A DNA stretch of 64,000 bases, taken from assembly GCA_030849965.1 (NCBI GenBank), contig JAVDKL010000001.1, positions 1,036,554 through 1,100,553 of the forward strand. The letters are read 5' to 3'. The position numbers and the translations under genes are program-made. Below, piece by piece: positions 1-8,560 of the stretch. The stretch's first letter is position 1. The number at the start of each line of letters is the position of its first letter. This DNA is from Schauerella fraxinea. GTDB lineage: Bacteria > Pseudomonadota > Gammaproteobacteria > Burkholderiales > Burkholderiaceae_B. The notes under the pieces were generated by a model. It made no database searches. It was not told where the DNA came from and saw only the letters and a program-made list of their open reading frames with translations.

Positions 1-605
1 CGCGCCAAGACTTGCTTGTACACGGGCACCAGCGCAGTCAGCAGGTCGAGCTTGCCGGCATCGCTGGCGCCGCCACTGAAGGCATCGCCCTTGCCCAGCC
101 ACAACCAGGTTAACGGACCCGGAATCACCGGTTTGACCGTATGCCCCAACGCCTGCGCCTCTTTCACCTGGTCGAACAACGATTCGCGCGCAATGCGGAA
201 GGTTTGCTGAGGCGTGAGCTCCGGCACGATGTAGTGGTAGTTGGTATCGAACCATTTGGTCATTTCGCACGCCGCAGCCGGCGTTCCGGTCGGCGCGCGG
301 CCCCGGCCCATGCGAAACAAGGTATCGAGCGAAACGGGCTGCGCCGCCGCTTGCGCGAAGCGTGCGGGTACTGCACCCAGCAACGTGGACCATTCCAGGA
401 TATGGTCATACCAGGCGAAATCGCCTACGGGAATCAGATCGACGCCAGCCTCGGCCTGAATGGCCCAGTGCCGCGCACGCAGATCGCGCGCCGTCGATTC
501 AAGCGTTGCGGCGTCCGATTTTCCTGCCCAGTACGCCTCCACAGCGTGCTTAAGTTCACGCTGGACGCCAATGCGGGGGAAACCAAGATTATGAATTTTA
601 GTCAT
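1..605 (-). CDS. metE: Cobalamin-independent methionine synthase MetE (N-terminal part)
   Basis: This is the first 201 residues of 5-methyltetrahydropteroyltriglutamate-homocysteine methyltransferase, which makes methionine in the cytoplasm without vitamin B12. The gene runs off the left edge of the window; the family is about 750 residues long. The reading starts [13 protein letters not shown], and the family signatures GFPRIG-x2-[14 protein letters not shown] and [12 protein letters not shown] follow in order. It is divergent from metR, whose product is the known activator of metE, and a MetR-type palindrome lies in the shared promoter region. The identification is firm; only the N-terminal substrate-binding half is visible. 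Confidence 0.95.
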   Translation of the reverse strand, partial: MTKIHNLGFPRIGVQRELKHAVEAYWAGKSDAATLESTARDLRARHWAIQAEAGVDLIPVGDFAWYDHILEWSTLLGAVPARFAQAAAQPVSLDTLFRMGRGRAPTGTPAAACEMTKWFDTNYHYIVPELTPQQTFRIARESLFDQVKEAQALGHTVKPVIPGPLTWLWLGKGDAFSGGASDAGKLDLLTALVPVYKQVLA

Positions 606-696
606 GTCGTTATCTCTTTAAGACAAATTATCCTCAACACACGACATTCTGAACACGTTTTCGCTTGAATCAAAATCAATGTTTTCGTCTAATGAA

Positions 697-709
697 TGAA
701 TTAAATTCA
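697..709. promoter_or_regulatory. MetR binding site between metE and metR
   Basis: TGAATTAAATTCA is an exact fit to the MetR consensus TGAA-N5-TTCA. It lies 12 bases before the metR start and 92 bases before the metE start. A weaker second half-site, TGAACACG, begins at 650. E. coli metE also uses more than one MetR site. Homocysteine-dependent activation of metE and autorepression of metR are inferred from the family. Confidence 0.75.
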
Positions 710-721
710 TACTGATGCCCC

Positions 722-1639
722 ATGATCGAAGTTCGCCATCTGGAAACCCTGGCTGCCATTCGCGATGGCGGCAGCCTCCTCGAAGCCGCTGAGCGCCTGC
801 ATCTCACGCAATCTGCCCTTTCGCATCAATTGCGCGAGCTGGAATCCCGCCTGGGCACGCCGTTGCTCAATCGTCGAACTCGGCCTGCACGGCTCACCAC
901 GGCTGGCTTACGTGTGCTGGCGCTCGCCGATGACGTGCTGCCGCGTATCAAAGCGACCGAGCGGGAGCTGCAAAAATTGGCGGCCGGGCGCACCGGCCGT
1001 CTGCACCTGGCGATCGATTGCCACTCCTGCTTTCAGTGGCTGATGCCGGCGTTGGATGCGTTTCGTGTGCAATGGCCCGACGTCGCGCTGGATTTGTCGG
1101 CGGCGTTTTCTTTTGCGCCCCTGCCCGCGCTGGTACGTGGCGATCTCGATCTGGTGATTACGTCCGACCCCCAGCCGCTGGAGGCGGTGCACTACGCCCC
1201 GCTTTTCAAGTACGAGCTCGTACTCGCGGTATCGGCCGCAAACCCGCTATCCGCGCACCGGCACATCACGCCCGAGCAACTTGCCGATCAAACGTTGATT
1301 ACCTACCCGGTCGATCGCCAGCGACTCGACATCTTCACGGCATTCCTGGATGACGCCGACGTGGAGCCGGCCGCGATTCGCCGTGCAGAACTCACGCCCA
1401 TCATTGCGCAATTGATCGCCAGCAATCGCGGCGTGGCGGCGTTGCCCAATTGGGCGCTCACCGAATACATCAATCAGGAGTGGCTGCGCACCTGCCATCT
1501 GGGGCCACACGGCGTGTGGCGCACGCTCTATGCGGCGGTGCGCGTGGAAGACGAAGCGTCGTCGTTCATCTCGGATTTTCTGACGATTGCGCGCGAGGTG
1601 TGCTTTCGCGAACTGAGCGGGATCAAATCGGCGCGTTAG
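722..1639 (+). CDS. metR: LysR-family regulator MetR
   Basis: A 305-residue LysR-type activator of methionine synthesis genes that responds to homocysteine. The winged helix-turn-helix is at residues 15-40 (GSLLEAAERLHLTQSALSHQ) and the substrate-binding co-inducer domain at about 90-295. The length matches E. coli MetR (317). Position divergent from metE with a MetR box between them makes the assignment specific rather than just LysR-family. The start ATG follows the palindrome closely, as expected for autorepression. The gene converges on recX. Confidence 0.93.
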   Translation: MIEVRHLETLAAIRDGGSLLEAAERLHLTQSALSHQLRELESRLGTPLLNRRTRPARLTTAGLRVLALADDVLPRIKATERELQKLAAGRTGRLHLAIDCHSCFQWLMPALDAFRVQWPDVALDLSAAFSFAPLPALVRGDLDLVITSDPQPLEAVHYAPLFKYELVLAVSAANPLSAHRHITPEQLADQTLITYPVDRQRLDIFTAFLDDADVEPAAIRRAELTPIIAQLIASNRGVAALPNWALTEYINQEWLRTCHLGPHGVWRTLYAAVRVEDEASSFISDFLTIAREVCFRELSGIKSAR

Positions 1640-1642
1640 CCG

Positions 1643-2266
1643 CTAATCCATCTCATCAAAGTCGCCCCCGCGGCCGCCGAGAATAGTGCGCACCACGTCG
1701 GACGAAAAGCCGCGTGCCGCCAGAAAGCGCGCCTGCTTGGCGTACTGAGCGGCGTCTGCCGGCCGCTCGCCTTTGAATTTTTTCTGCCAGACCTCACGGG
1801 CGCGAGCGGGCTCCGTATCTCGCAACGATGACTTGAGCTCGGCGATCTGATGATCTTCGACACCGTTCTGGCGCAACTCCGACACGATGCGCGACGTGCC
1901 GCGCGAGGTGGCCCGGCGATGCACCAGACTGAGCGCATAACGCTCGGTGGACAGCCACCCTTCGCGCTCGAGCGCATCGAGTGTGACCTCGAGGTTGTCG
2001 GTCTCTTGCACGTGCGGCTTCAACTTGCGGGCCAGCTCTTGACGGGAATGCTCACGACGCGACAGAAAGCCGACCGCTCGCGCTTTGAGCGAAAGCTGTC
2101 GGCCTTTGCGGGCTTTGGGCTCAAACTTTCTTTCAGACGTGCGTTCGAACGCAGGCGGTTCAGCGGGTGCCGCTTCAGCTGCCAACTTAGCCGCAGCCGA
2201 ACTCGCCACATTGGGCGCCAGCGTCTCGAAATCCTCATCGTCGTCATCGTCGATATCACGCGACAT
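1643..2266 (-). CDS. recX: RecA regulator RecX
   Basis: RecX (207 residues) binds RecA filaments and limits their growth, restraining recombination and the SOS response. The core, made of three-helix repeats, begins around residue 70 (ARAVGFLSRREHSRQELARKL). In front of it is an acidic and Ala/Pro-rich extension (DIDDDDDEDFE near the N-terminus) that makes the protein longer than E. coli RecX (166). I chose the start at 2266 because GGAGG stands 7 bases before it; an upstream in-frame start at 2293 lacks such a site. It lies 96 bases downstream of recA on the same strand and is probably cotranscribed with it. Confidence 0.93.
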   Translation of the reverse strand: MSRDIDDDDDEDFETLAPNVASSAAAKLAAEAAPAEPPAFERTSERKFEPKARKGRQLSLKARAVGFLSRREHSRQELARKLKPHVQETDNLEVTLDALEREGWLSTERYALSLVHRRATSRGTSRIVSELRQNGVEDHQIAELKSSLRDTEPARAREVWQKKFKGERPADAAQYAKQARFLAARGFSSDVVRTILGGRGGDFDEMD

Positions 2267-2362
2267 CGCTACCCCTCCTACCGCAAAACGCAAACCGCCG
2301 GCTGAGCTTTTCAGACCAGCCGGCGATCAACGTCGAACTCATGCATCCTGCCGGACGGCGGC

Positions 2363-3430
2363 TTACTCCGCCTCTTCCTTCTCGACGGCAGACGCCGGGA
2401 AGGCAGCAGCACGGCTGACGATGCCTTGGTTCTCGCGCACCTTGTTTTCGATTTCGATGGCGATGTTGACGTGCTCTTTCAGGTACTCGCGCACGTTGTC
2501 CTTGCCCTGACCGATACGATTGCCGTTGTAGCTGTACCAGGCACCCGCCTTGTCGACCACACCGGCTTGAACGCCCAGATCGATGATCTCGCCTTCACGC
2601 GAAATACCGGCACCGTACATGATGTCAAATTCGGCCTGCTTGAACGGCGGCGCAACCTTGTTCTTGACGATCTTGACGCGGGTTTCGTTGCCGATGACTT
2701 CTTCGGCCTTTTTGATCGCGCCAATACGACGGATGTCCAAGCGCACCGACGCGTAGAACTTGAGCGCGTTACCCCCTGTGGTGGTTTCGGGATTGCCGAA
2801 CATGACGCCGATCTTCATACGAATCTGGTTGATGAAGATCACCATGCAGTTTGTACGCTTGATGCTGGCGGTGAGCTTGCGCAGCGCCTGGCTCATCAGA
2901 CGGGCTTGCAAGCCCGGCAACGAATCGCCCATCTCGCCCTCGATTTCAGCCTTGGGCACAAGTGCCGCCACCGAATCGATCACGATCAGGTCGACCGAGC
3001 CCGAACGCACGAGCGCATCGGTGATTTCGAGCGCCTGCTCGCCTGTATCCGGCTGGGAAATCAGCAGATCGGTCAAGTTGACGCCGAGCTTGTTGGCGTA
3101 TTGAACATCGAGCGCGTGCTCGGCATCGACGAACGCGCAGGTGCCGCCGATTTTTTGCATCTCGGCAATGACTTGCAGCGTCAGTGTGGTCTTACCCGAC
3201 GATTCGGGACCATAGACCTCGATCACGCGGCCGCGCGGCAGGCCACCGATGCCCAGTGCGATGTCCAGGCCCAGCGAACCGGTGGAGACGACCTGGATGT
3301 CGTGCGACACCTGATTATCGCCGTACCGCATGATCGACCCTTTGCCGAACTGCTTTTCGATCTGCGAAAGCGCAGCCGCCAACGCCTTGCTCTTTTCGGC
3401 AGAAGCGGCTTTGCTGGTCTTGTCGTCCAT
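2363..3430 (-). CDS. recA: Recombinase RecA
   Basis: RecA (355 residues) forms ATP-dependent filaments on single-stranded DNA, catalyses strand exchange and triggers LexA self-cleavage. Walker [10 protein letters not shown], Walker [11 protein letters not shown] and the DNA-binding loop 2 ([20 protein letters not shown]) are all intact. The acidic C-terminus ends VEKEEAE. The start at 3430 ([10 protein letters not shown]) fits the family length and has AAGGA upstream; the longer open frame to 3523 crosses the leader. SOS control is visible as a LexA box inside its promoter. recX follows. Confidence 0.98.
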   Translation of the reverse strand: MDDKTSKAASAEKSKALAAALSQIEKQFGKGSIMRYGDNQVSHDIQVVSTGSLGLDIALGIGGLPRGRVIEVYGPESSGKTTLTLQVIAEMQKIGGTCAFVDAEHALDVQYANKLGVNLTDLLISQPDTGEQALEITDALVRSGSVDLIVIDSVAALVPKAEIEGEMGDSLPGLQARLMSQALRKLTASIKRTNCMVIFINQIRMKIGVMFGNPETTTGGNALKFYASVRLDIRRIGAIKKAEEVIGNETRVKIVKNKVAPPFKQAEFDIMYGAGISREGEIIDLGVQAGVVDKAGAWYSYNGNRIGQGKDNVREYLKEHVNIAIEIENKVRENQGIVSRAAAFPASAVEKEEAE

Positions 3431-3534
3431 GTGTGTGCTGTCCTTGACTGATCCGGGGGTAAATGGTCCGGGTGAAGATAAGGCCCGCTCGGCAAATCCT
3501 GCGGGCTTGAATGTCGAAGCCATTATTGCATCGC

Positions 3535-3562
3535 ATTATACTGTATAGAAAAACAGTATGCA
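3535..3562 (-). promoter_or_regulatory. recA promoter overlapped by a LexA (SOS) box
   Basis: On the minus strand a TATAAT -10 box (3535-3540) and a TGCATA -35 box (3557-3562) are separated by 16 bases, the same spacing as in E. coli recA. The spacer is a perfect LexA box, CTGT-N8-ACAG (3541-3556), inside the longer palindrome TACTGT...ACAGTA (3539-3558). LexA bound here would occlude RNA polymerase. The 104-base leader to the recA start contains no other obvious signal. Confidence 0.9.
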
Positions 3563-3657
3563 CTAAATTGCCACGCGTGGAACGCTGTGCAGGGCGCTGG
3601 ACCTATGCCAGAATCCGTACCCTACTCCTTACTCATGGACGTTACGTTGCCTACACC

Positions 3658-4338
3658 ATGCGCATTCTGATCGCCGAAGACGACAGCATCCTGGCCGATG
3701 GCCTGTCACGCTCCCTGCGGCAAGGCGGCTATGCCGTCGACGCCGTCAACGACGGGTTGTCTGCCGACTCCGCGCTGACCGCCCAGGAATTCGACCTCCT
3801 GATCCTCGATCTCGGCTTGCCCCAACTGACCGGTCTTGAAGTGCTGCGCCGGTTGCGCGCTCGCAATTCCCGTCTGCCCGTGCTGATATTGACCGCCGCC
3901 GACGGTATCGATCAGCGCGTGAAGGGGCTCGATCTGGGCGCGGACGACTACATGGCCAAGCCGTTCGCCCTGTCAGAACTCGAAGCGCGCGTGCGCGCCC
4001 TCACCCGCCGCGGCGCGGGCGGCGGCGCCACAGTGATTCGCCATGGCAAGCTGGTTTTCGACCAGACGGGCCGCGTCGCAACCGTGGGCGATCAGCCGCT
4101 GGATCTGTCGGCGCGCGAAGTCAGCCTGCTCGAGATTCTGCTCACACGCAGCGGCCGCATGGTGAGCAAGACGCAGGTCGTCGATCACCTCTGTGAATGG
4201 GGCGAGGAAGTCAGTACCAACGCGATCGAAGTGTATGTGCATCGCCTGCGCCGCAAGCTCGAACCCAGCGGGGTCAAAATCATGACCGTACGTGGCCTGG
4301 GATATTGTCTCGAGCGAGAACCGGGTGCGACTGCCTAG
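3658..4338 (+). CDS. OmpR/TctD-family response regulator
   Basis: A 226-residue two-component response regulator. The receiver domain covers residues 1-115, with acidic pocket E8-D9-D10 (AEDDS), phospho-acceptor D51 (LILDLGLP) and the conserved lysine in YMAKPF. The OmpR-type winged helix is at about 125-220 (LSAREVSLLEILLTRSGRMV and MTVRGLGYCLE). It is closest to the TctD/QseB subgroup. It overlaps or abuts the sensor kinase gene that follows. The start at 3658 gives the standard MRILIAEDD beginning. Together with the kinase it probably controls the transporter at 6037, by analogy with TctD-TctE and tricarboxylate transport. Confidence 0.9.
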   Translation: MRILIAEDDSILADGLSRSLRQGGYAVDAVNDGLSADSALTAQEFDLLILDLGLPQLTGLEVLRRLRARNSRLPVLILTAADGIDQRVKGLDLGADDYMAKPFALSELEARVRALTRRGAGGGATVIRHGKLVFDQTGRVATVGDQPLDLSAREVSLLEILLTRSGRMVSKTQVVDHLCEWGEEVSTNAIEVYVHRLRRKLEPSGVKIMTVRGLGYCLEREPGATA

Positions 4339-5851
4339 ATGGCGTCGGCCGGCGCCCGGGCCGATCAACCCGGAGGCGCTGGCCGTCATGCGACGCGGCG
4401 CCCGCGGCCCCACCTATACGCGCGCAAGACGCTCGCTTTTGGGCGAAATTCTCGACTGGATGTTGGCGCCGCTCTTCCTGCTGTGGCCCATGAGCGTCGC
4501 CATCACCTACGTGGTGGCGCAAAACATTGCCGACGTGCCCTACGATCAGGCGCTCCGCGACCACTTGTCCGTGCTGAGTCAACAACTTCGCGTTGAAAAC
4601 GGCCGCACCGTATTGCAGATGACGCCCTCGGCCCAGGCCGTGCTGCGCGCCAACGAAACCGAAAGCGTGTTCTGGCTCGTGTTGGGCAATCGCGGCGAAT
4701 ACCTGGGCGGCGACCGGCAACTGCCGCTGCCCCAGGCGTCGATGACGCCGCAACCGGGCCAAGTGATTTACCGCAATGACGCCCTGCGCGGCTTCGGCCT
4801 GCGTCTGGCATATACCTGGGTGGATATGGGTTTGCCCGACATCCGCCCCGCCCTGATCGTCGTGGCTGAGACCACTGAGAAGCGCACGCAACTGGCCAAC
4901 GACATCATCAAGGGCGTGATCATCCCGCAGTTTGCGGTGCTGCCGATCGCCGTGCTGCTCGTGTGGTTTGGCCTGTCGCGCGGCATTGCGCCGCTCAATG
5001 CCCTGCAGCAGCGCCTGCGGGCGCGTCGGCCCGACGATCTCTCGCCGATGGAAGAACACACGGCGCCGACCGAGATCGCCCCCCTCATCGCTGCGATGAA
5101 CGATCTGCTGGAACGGCTCTCCGGCACAGTGTCGGCGCAGCGGCGTTTCGTGGCCGATGCGGCCCATCAACTGAAAACGCCGCTGGCCGGCCTGCGCACC
5201 CAAGCCGAGCTGGCGCTGCGCGACGCTTCGCCCGAAGAGATGCAGTCCAGCCTGAGGCAGCTCGTCAAGGGATCGGAGCGCGCCACGCGTCTGGTTAACC
5301 AATTGCTCTTGCTGGCGAATGCCGAGAACCCCAGTACGATCGGCCTGGCATCGACCGATCTGAATGCCGTCGCCTGCGAGCAGACCATCGATTGGGCGCC
5401 CAAGGCGATGGCGGTGGGCACCGACCTGGGTTTCGAGAGCGATGAAGAAGTCTTGCTCATCAAGGGCAATCCGATTCTCCTGGCGGAATTGCTCAACAAC
5501 CTGATCGACAATGCCTTGCGATACACGCCCCACGGCGGACGCATTACCGTGCGGGTTGCACGACGCGGCGATCGCGTCGTGCTCGAAGTGGAAGATTCGG
5601 GCTCCGGCATCGCGCCCGAAAACCGCGATCGGGTGTTCGACCGTTTCTATCGGGTACTGGGCACAGGTTCCGACGGCAGTGGGCTGGGATTGGCTATCGT
5701 CAAAGAGATTGCTTATACCCACCATGCGACGGTCGCCATTACCGACAACACCCACGACAACGCGGTGATCCCCGGCACGCGCATCTGCGTCGTTTTCCCC
5801 GCCGAAGATGCCTTCGACCGCGATGAAATCGAGCATCACGCCTCGGACTAA
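4325..5851 (+). CDS. TctE-like sensor histidine kinase
   Basis: An inner-membrane sensor kinase of about 508 residues, the partner of the regulator before it. The N-terminus has a membrane helix (LFLLWPMSVAITYVVAQ), a periplasmic domain of about 130 residues of the 2CSK_N type, and a second helix (FAVLPIAVLLVWFGLSRGI). The HisKA box is AHQLKTPLAG; the ATPase domain shows N (NLIDNALRYTPHGG), G1 (DSGSGIAPENRDRVFDRFYR) and G2 (GSGLGLAI) boxes. The start is uncertain. GTG at 4325 would couple translation to the regulator stop; ATG at 4388 has GGAGG 11 bases upstream; GTG 4292 is also in frame. The ligand is unknown; C4/C6 carboxylates are the usual guess for this family. Confidence 0.88.
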   Translation: MRLPRWRRPAPGPINPEALAVMRRGARGPTYTRARRSLLGEILDWMLAPLFLLWPMSVAITYVVAQNIADVPYDQALRDHLSVLSQQLRVENGRTVLQMTPSAQAVLRANETESVFWLVLGNRGEYLGGDRQLPLPQASMTPQPGQVIYRNDALRGFGLRLAYTWVDMGLPDIRPALIVVAETTEKRTQLANDIIKGVIIPQFAVLPIAVLLVWFGLSRGIAPLNALQQRLRARRPDDLSPMEEHTAPTEIAPLIAAMNDLLERLSGTVSAQRRFVADAAHQLKTPLAGLRTQAELALRDASPEEMQSSLRQLVKGSERATRLVNQLLLLANAENPSTIGLASTDLNAVACEQTIDWAPKAMAVGTDLGFESDEEVLLIKGNPILLAELLNNLIDNALRYTPHGGRITVRVARRGDRVVLEVEDSGSGIAPENRDRVFDRFYRVLGTGSDGSGLGLAIVKEIAYTHHATVAITDNTHDNAVIPGTRICVVFPAEDAFDRDEIEHHASD

Positions 5852-5883
5852 CCCTATAAAGCCGCTTCTACGAAACGTCTGAT

Positions 5884-5895
5884 TACAAATTTGTA
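5884..5895. promoter_or_regulatory. Candidate operator upstream of the symporter
   Basis: TACAAATTTGTA is a perfect 12-base palindrome in the gap between the kinase and the transporter. OmpR-family regulators more often bind direct repeats, so assignment to the adjacent regulator is only an inference. Confidence 0.35.
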
Positions 5896-5905
5896 GCTGT
5901 CTTCC

Positions 5906-5930
5906 GCCTGACGTCAGAGTGTCGTCAGGC
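5906..5930. repeat. Inverted repeat after the sensor kinase gene
   Basis: GCCTGACG-N9-CGTCAGGC forms an 8-base-pair perfect stem about 55 bases after the kinase stop codon. There is no T-run after it, so it may be a weak terminator, an mRNA stabiliser or an operator for the transporter gene. Confidence 0.45.
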
Positions 5931-6036
5931 ACCGCCCATAACGTGTCGTTACGCATGCAGGCCCGCACTCACAAAGCAGCCGCGACGCGTGATCCGGCGC
6001 CCGATCGCCGGTGGCATAAAACGAGGAGACAATCAG

Positions 6037-7719
6037 ATGAGTACAGCAAGCAGCATGGCGCGCCCCGGTGCGCCACAGCCCGCCAACCGTGACATGACCA
6101 AGGAAGAACGCCGCGTCATTTTCGCGTCGTCGTTGGGCACGGTGTTCGAATGGTATGACTTTTACCTTTACGGCTCGCTCGCGGCCATCATCGCGGTTCA
6201 CTTCTTCTCGGGCGTCAATCCCACAGCTGCGTTCATTTTCGCCCTGCTCGCCTTCTCGGCGGGTTTTGCGGTTCGCCCCTTCGGCGCACTGGTTTTCGGA
6301 CGACTGGGCGATCTGGTCGGACGCAAGTACACCTTCCTCATCACCATCGTCATCATGGGCGCGTCGACCTTTCTGGTCGGCGTGCTGCCCAGCTATGAAA
6401 CGATCGGGATTGCCGCACCGGCGATTCTGATCGTTTTGCGACTGGCGCAAGGTTTGGCACTGGGTGGCGAGTACGGTGGCGCGGCGACCTACGTGGCCGA
6501 ACATGCCCCGCAAGGACGCCGCGGCTTCTACACGAGCTGGATTCAAACCACGGCCACCCTGGGCCTCTTCCTGTCGTTGCTGATCATCCTGGGCGTGCGC
6601 AGCGTGCTGGGCGAGGAAGCATTCCGTGCCTGGGGCTGGCGCATTCCGTTTCTGCTCTCGGTAGTGCTGCTGGGCATTTCGGTCTGGATTCGTCTGCAGC
6701 TCTCCGAGTCGCCGACCTTCAAACGCATGAAAGAAGAAGGCAAGGGTTCGAAATCGCCTTTGAAAGACTCGTTTGGCAAATGGCCCAACCTGAAACTGGT
6801 CATTCTGGCGTTGCTGGGCCTGACCGCCGGCCAAGCGGTCGTCTGGTACACGGGTCAGTTCTATTCGCTCTTCTTCCTCACGCAAACGCTGAAGGTCGAA
6901 GCCAACGCGGCCAATATCATGATAGCCGTGGCGTTGCTCGCCGCCACCCCGTTCTTCGTGGTGTTCGGGATCCTGTCCGACAAGATCGGCCGCAAGCCGA
7001 TTATCATGGCGGGTTGCCTGATTGCCGCGCTCACGTACTTCCCGATCTTCAAAGCCATTACCCACTTCGCCAACCCGGCCCTGGAAACTGCGCAAGCGAC
7101 CGCGCCGGTGAAGGTGACGGCCGATCCGGCAACGTGCTCTTTCCAGTTCAATCCCGTGGGCACCTCCTCGTTCACCAGCTCCTGCGACGTGCTCAAGTCG
7201 TTCATGGCACGCAACTCGGTGAACTACGAAAACGTTGCGGCGCCGGCAGGCACCGTGGCCACGGTACAGATCGGCAACGAGTCCTTCACCTCGTTCGAAG
7301 GTGCGGGCCTGGCGCCGGCGGATTTCAAGGGACGTACAGCAACGCTTGAAAAATCGCTGACGACCTCCATCCGCTCGCATGGCTATCCCGCCAAGGCAGA
7401 TCCCACGCAGATCAACTACGTCATGACCACCGTCATGCTGTTCATCCTCGTGCTCTACGTGACGATGGTGTACGGCCCGATCGCCGCCATGTTGGTCGAA
7501 ATGTTCCCGACCCGCATCCGGTACACGTCGATGAGCTTGCCGTATCACATCGGTAACGGCTGGTTTGGGGGCTTCCTGCCACCGGTCGCGTTCGCTGTGG
7601 TGGCTGCTACCGGCAATATCTACGATGGCTTGTGGTATCCGATCATCATTGCGGTAATGACCCTCGTCATCGGCGTACTGTTCGTCAAGGAGACGAAGGA
7701 CAATCGCATCGACGACTAA
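6037..7719 (+). CDS. MHS-family MFS metabolite:proton symporter with periplasmic insert
   Basis: A 560-residue major facilitator of the metabolite:H+ symporter family (ShiA/KgtP/ProP-like). Twelve membrane helices are predicted. The MFS loop motif appears twice, as GRLGDLVGRK after helix 2 and DKIGRKP after helix 8. The EWYDFYLYG signature of the MHS family is near residue 40. Between helices 9 and 10, on the periplasmic side, there is an extra hydrophilic stretch of about 115 residues (nt 7070-7425) with two cysteines (ATCSFQF and SSCDVLK). The start at 6037 has GAGGAG just upstream. The substrate is probably an organic acid, but nothing in the sequence fixes it. Position after the two-component pair suggests regulation by it. 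Confidence 0.85.
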   Translation: MSTASSMARPGAPQPANRDMTKEERRVIFASSLGTVFEWYDFYLYGSLAAIIAVHFFSGVNPTAAFIFALLAFSAGFAVRPFGALVFGRLGDLVGRKYTFLITIVIMGASTFLVGVLPSYETIGIAAPAILIVLRLAQGLALGGEYGGAATYVAEHAPQGRRGFYTSWIQTTATLGLFLSLLIILGVRSVLGEEAFRAWGWRIPFLLSVVLLGISVWIRLQLSESPTFKRMKEEGKGSKSPLKDSFGKWPNLKLVILALLGLTAGQAVVWYTGQFYSLFFLTQTLKVEANAANIMIAVALLAATPFFVVFGILSDKIGRKPIIMAGCLIAALTYFPIFKAITHFANPALETAQATAPVKVTADPATCSFQFNPVGTSSFTSSCDVLKSFMARNSVNYENVAAPAGTVATVQIGNESFTSFEGAGLAPADFKGRTATLEKSLTTSIRSHGYPAKADPTQINYVMTTVMLFILVLYVTMVYGPIAAMLVEMFPTRIRYTSMSLPYHIGNGWFGGFLPPVAFAVVAATGNIYDGLWYPIIIAVMTLVIGVLFVKETKDNRIDD

Positions 7720-7767
7720 TCAAACGCTTCCCCTGCCGGACGAGACCGCTGCGCTCGTCTGGCCTTA

Positions 7768-7797
7768 AAAAGCCCCTTCTGGGGCTTTCTTTTTTTG
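7768..7797 (+). terminator. Rho-independent terminator of the symporter gene
   Basis: AAAGCCCC-TTCT-GGGGCTTT followed by C and a run of seven T. Confidence 0.9.
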
Positions 7798-8102
7798 CAG
7801 TATCGTCTCTTCAGATTCCGCTTTGACTGCATCCAGAGGTTGCTCCACACGGGCACGGTCGTATGCGGCACATTTAAATCGTCTCTGGCCCTGATATTCA
7901 GGCCATTGTCAGACGTCCCTCAGTAGACTGCAGTCTTGGTCGGTGGCTCCACCAACCGCTGTTGAACGATTGATCCCCCTGTTCGATAGCGATGGAGTAG
8001 CCGTACCAACACCGATGGCGCGCTCCCCGCGAGCTTTAAATGGCGCGTCATTGTGTGCTCCCGTACCGGCTCGGCTTTCAATAAGCCGGGCCGTTTTTTT
8101 TT
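7797..8102 (+). other. Gene-free stretch ending in an orphan terminator; possible small RNA
   Basis: No convincing coding region lies between the symporter terminator and 8143. A second strong plus-strand terminator stands at 8068-8102, although nothing on the plus strand needs one. A modest promoter-like pair (TTGAAC at 7962-7967, 17 bases, GATAGC at 7985-7990) could give a transcript of about 100 nt. I do not recognise 6S RNA, 4.5S RNA, tmRNA or RNase P RNA here. The short open frames on both strands have no ribosome binding site. The small-RNA reading is an inference. Confidence 0.35.
8068..8102 (+). terminator. Strong rho-independent terminator, gene unassigned
   Basis: A 10-base-pair stem (GGCTCGGCTT / AAGCCGGGCC, one G-U pair), a 5-base loop, then G and nine T. 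It points away from the symporter, which already has a terminator 270 bases earlier. Confidence 0.85.
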
Positions 8103-8143
8103 GGGCAAGAGGCTTTTTGTGCCCCTCCTTTTCCGCCCCTCCC

Positions 8144-8560
8144 TTACCCCGCCATCCGACGCTTGAGCATGCGCAGGATGCTACCCAACACGGGGATACG
8201 TTCGAACACCTCTTCCGAGGTGTCCCAATAGTCGCGATGCGTGGCGACCAGACCGGCCTGATCCAGCACAAGATGCGTGCTCCCATGCACGGTGATGGGG
8301 CGGCCCTTGAAGGCACAGGAAAGCCGCCAGATCAGACACCCTTGCGAGCCCTCGCCGATCACGCTGTCGACGATGAATTTCGGATGATCGAGATTATCGA
8401 ACATGTGTTGGTACACCTGCCGAATCCGATCAAGCCCAACAACATCGTTGAATTGATCTTTGAACGTTGCATCCTGCGCGTAAACCGTGCCAATCGTGGG
8501 CAGCGTATCGTCGGTCAGTGCTTCGAACCATTGCCCGATCGCCTCAAAGCGTTCACTCAT
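8144..8560 (-). CDS. NTF2-like (SnoaL-type) protein, last gene of the lipid operon
   Basis: A 138-residue protein with the cone-shaped NTF2/SnoaL fold, shown by the family pattern (YAQDATFKDQFNDVVGLD, then HMFDNLDHPKFIVD and a C-terminal strand HRDYWDTSEEVFERIPVLG). Such proteins are often small isomerases, dehydratases or ligand binders. No catalytic residues can be assigned. Its start overlaps the stop of the SDR gene by ATGA, so it is translationally coupled and belongs to the same operon. It probably acts on, or supports enzymes acting on, a lipid intermediate; that is inference from context. Confidence 0.75.
   Translation of the reverse strand: MSERFEAIGQWFEALTDDTLPTIGTVYAQDATFKDQFNDVVGLDRIRQVYQHMFDNLDHPKFIVDSVIGEGSQGCLIWRLSCAFKGRPITVHGSTHLVLDQAGLVATHRDYWDTSEEVFERIPVLGSILRMLKRRMAG

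Noticed and set aside
141-668. Plus-strand open frame over the first 600 bases
   Set aside because: The minus strand encodes the N-terminus of MetE with clear family motifs; this frame is its shadow.
2426-3451. Plus-strand open frame of 341 codons opposite recA
   Set aside because: Antisense to intact recA; no domain, no ribosome binding site.
4280-7548. Two long minus-strand open frames opposite the sensor kinase and symporter
   Set aside because: The plus-strand genes have full domain sets; the opposite frames have none and lack ribosome binding sites.
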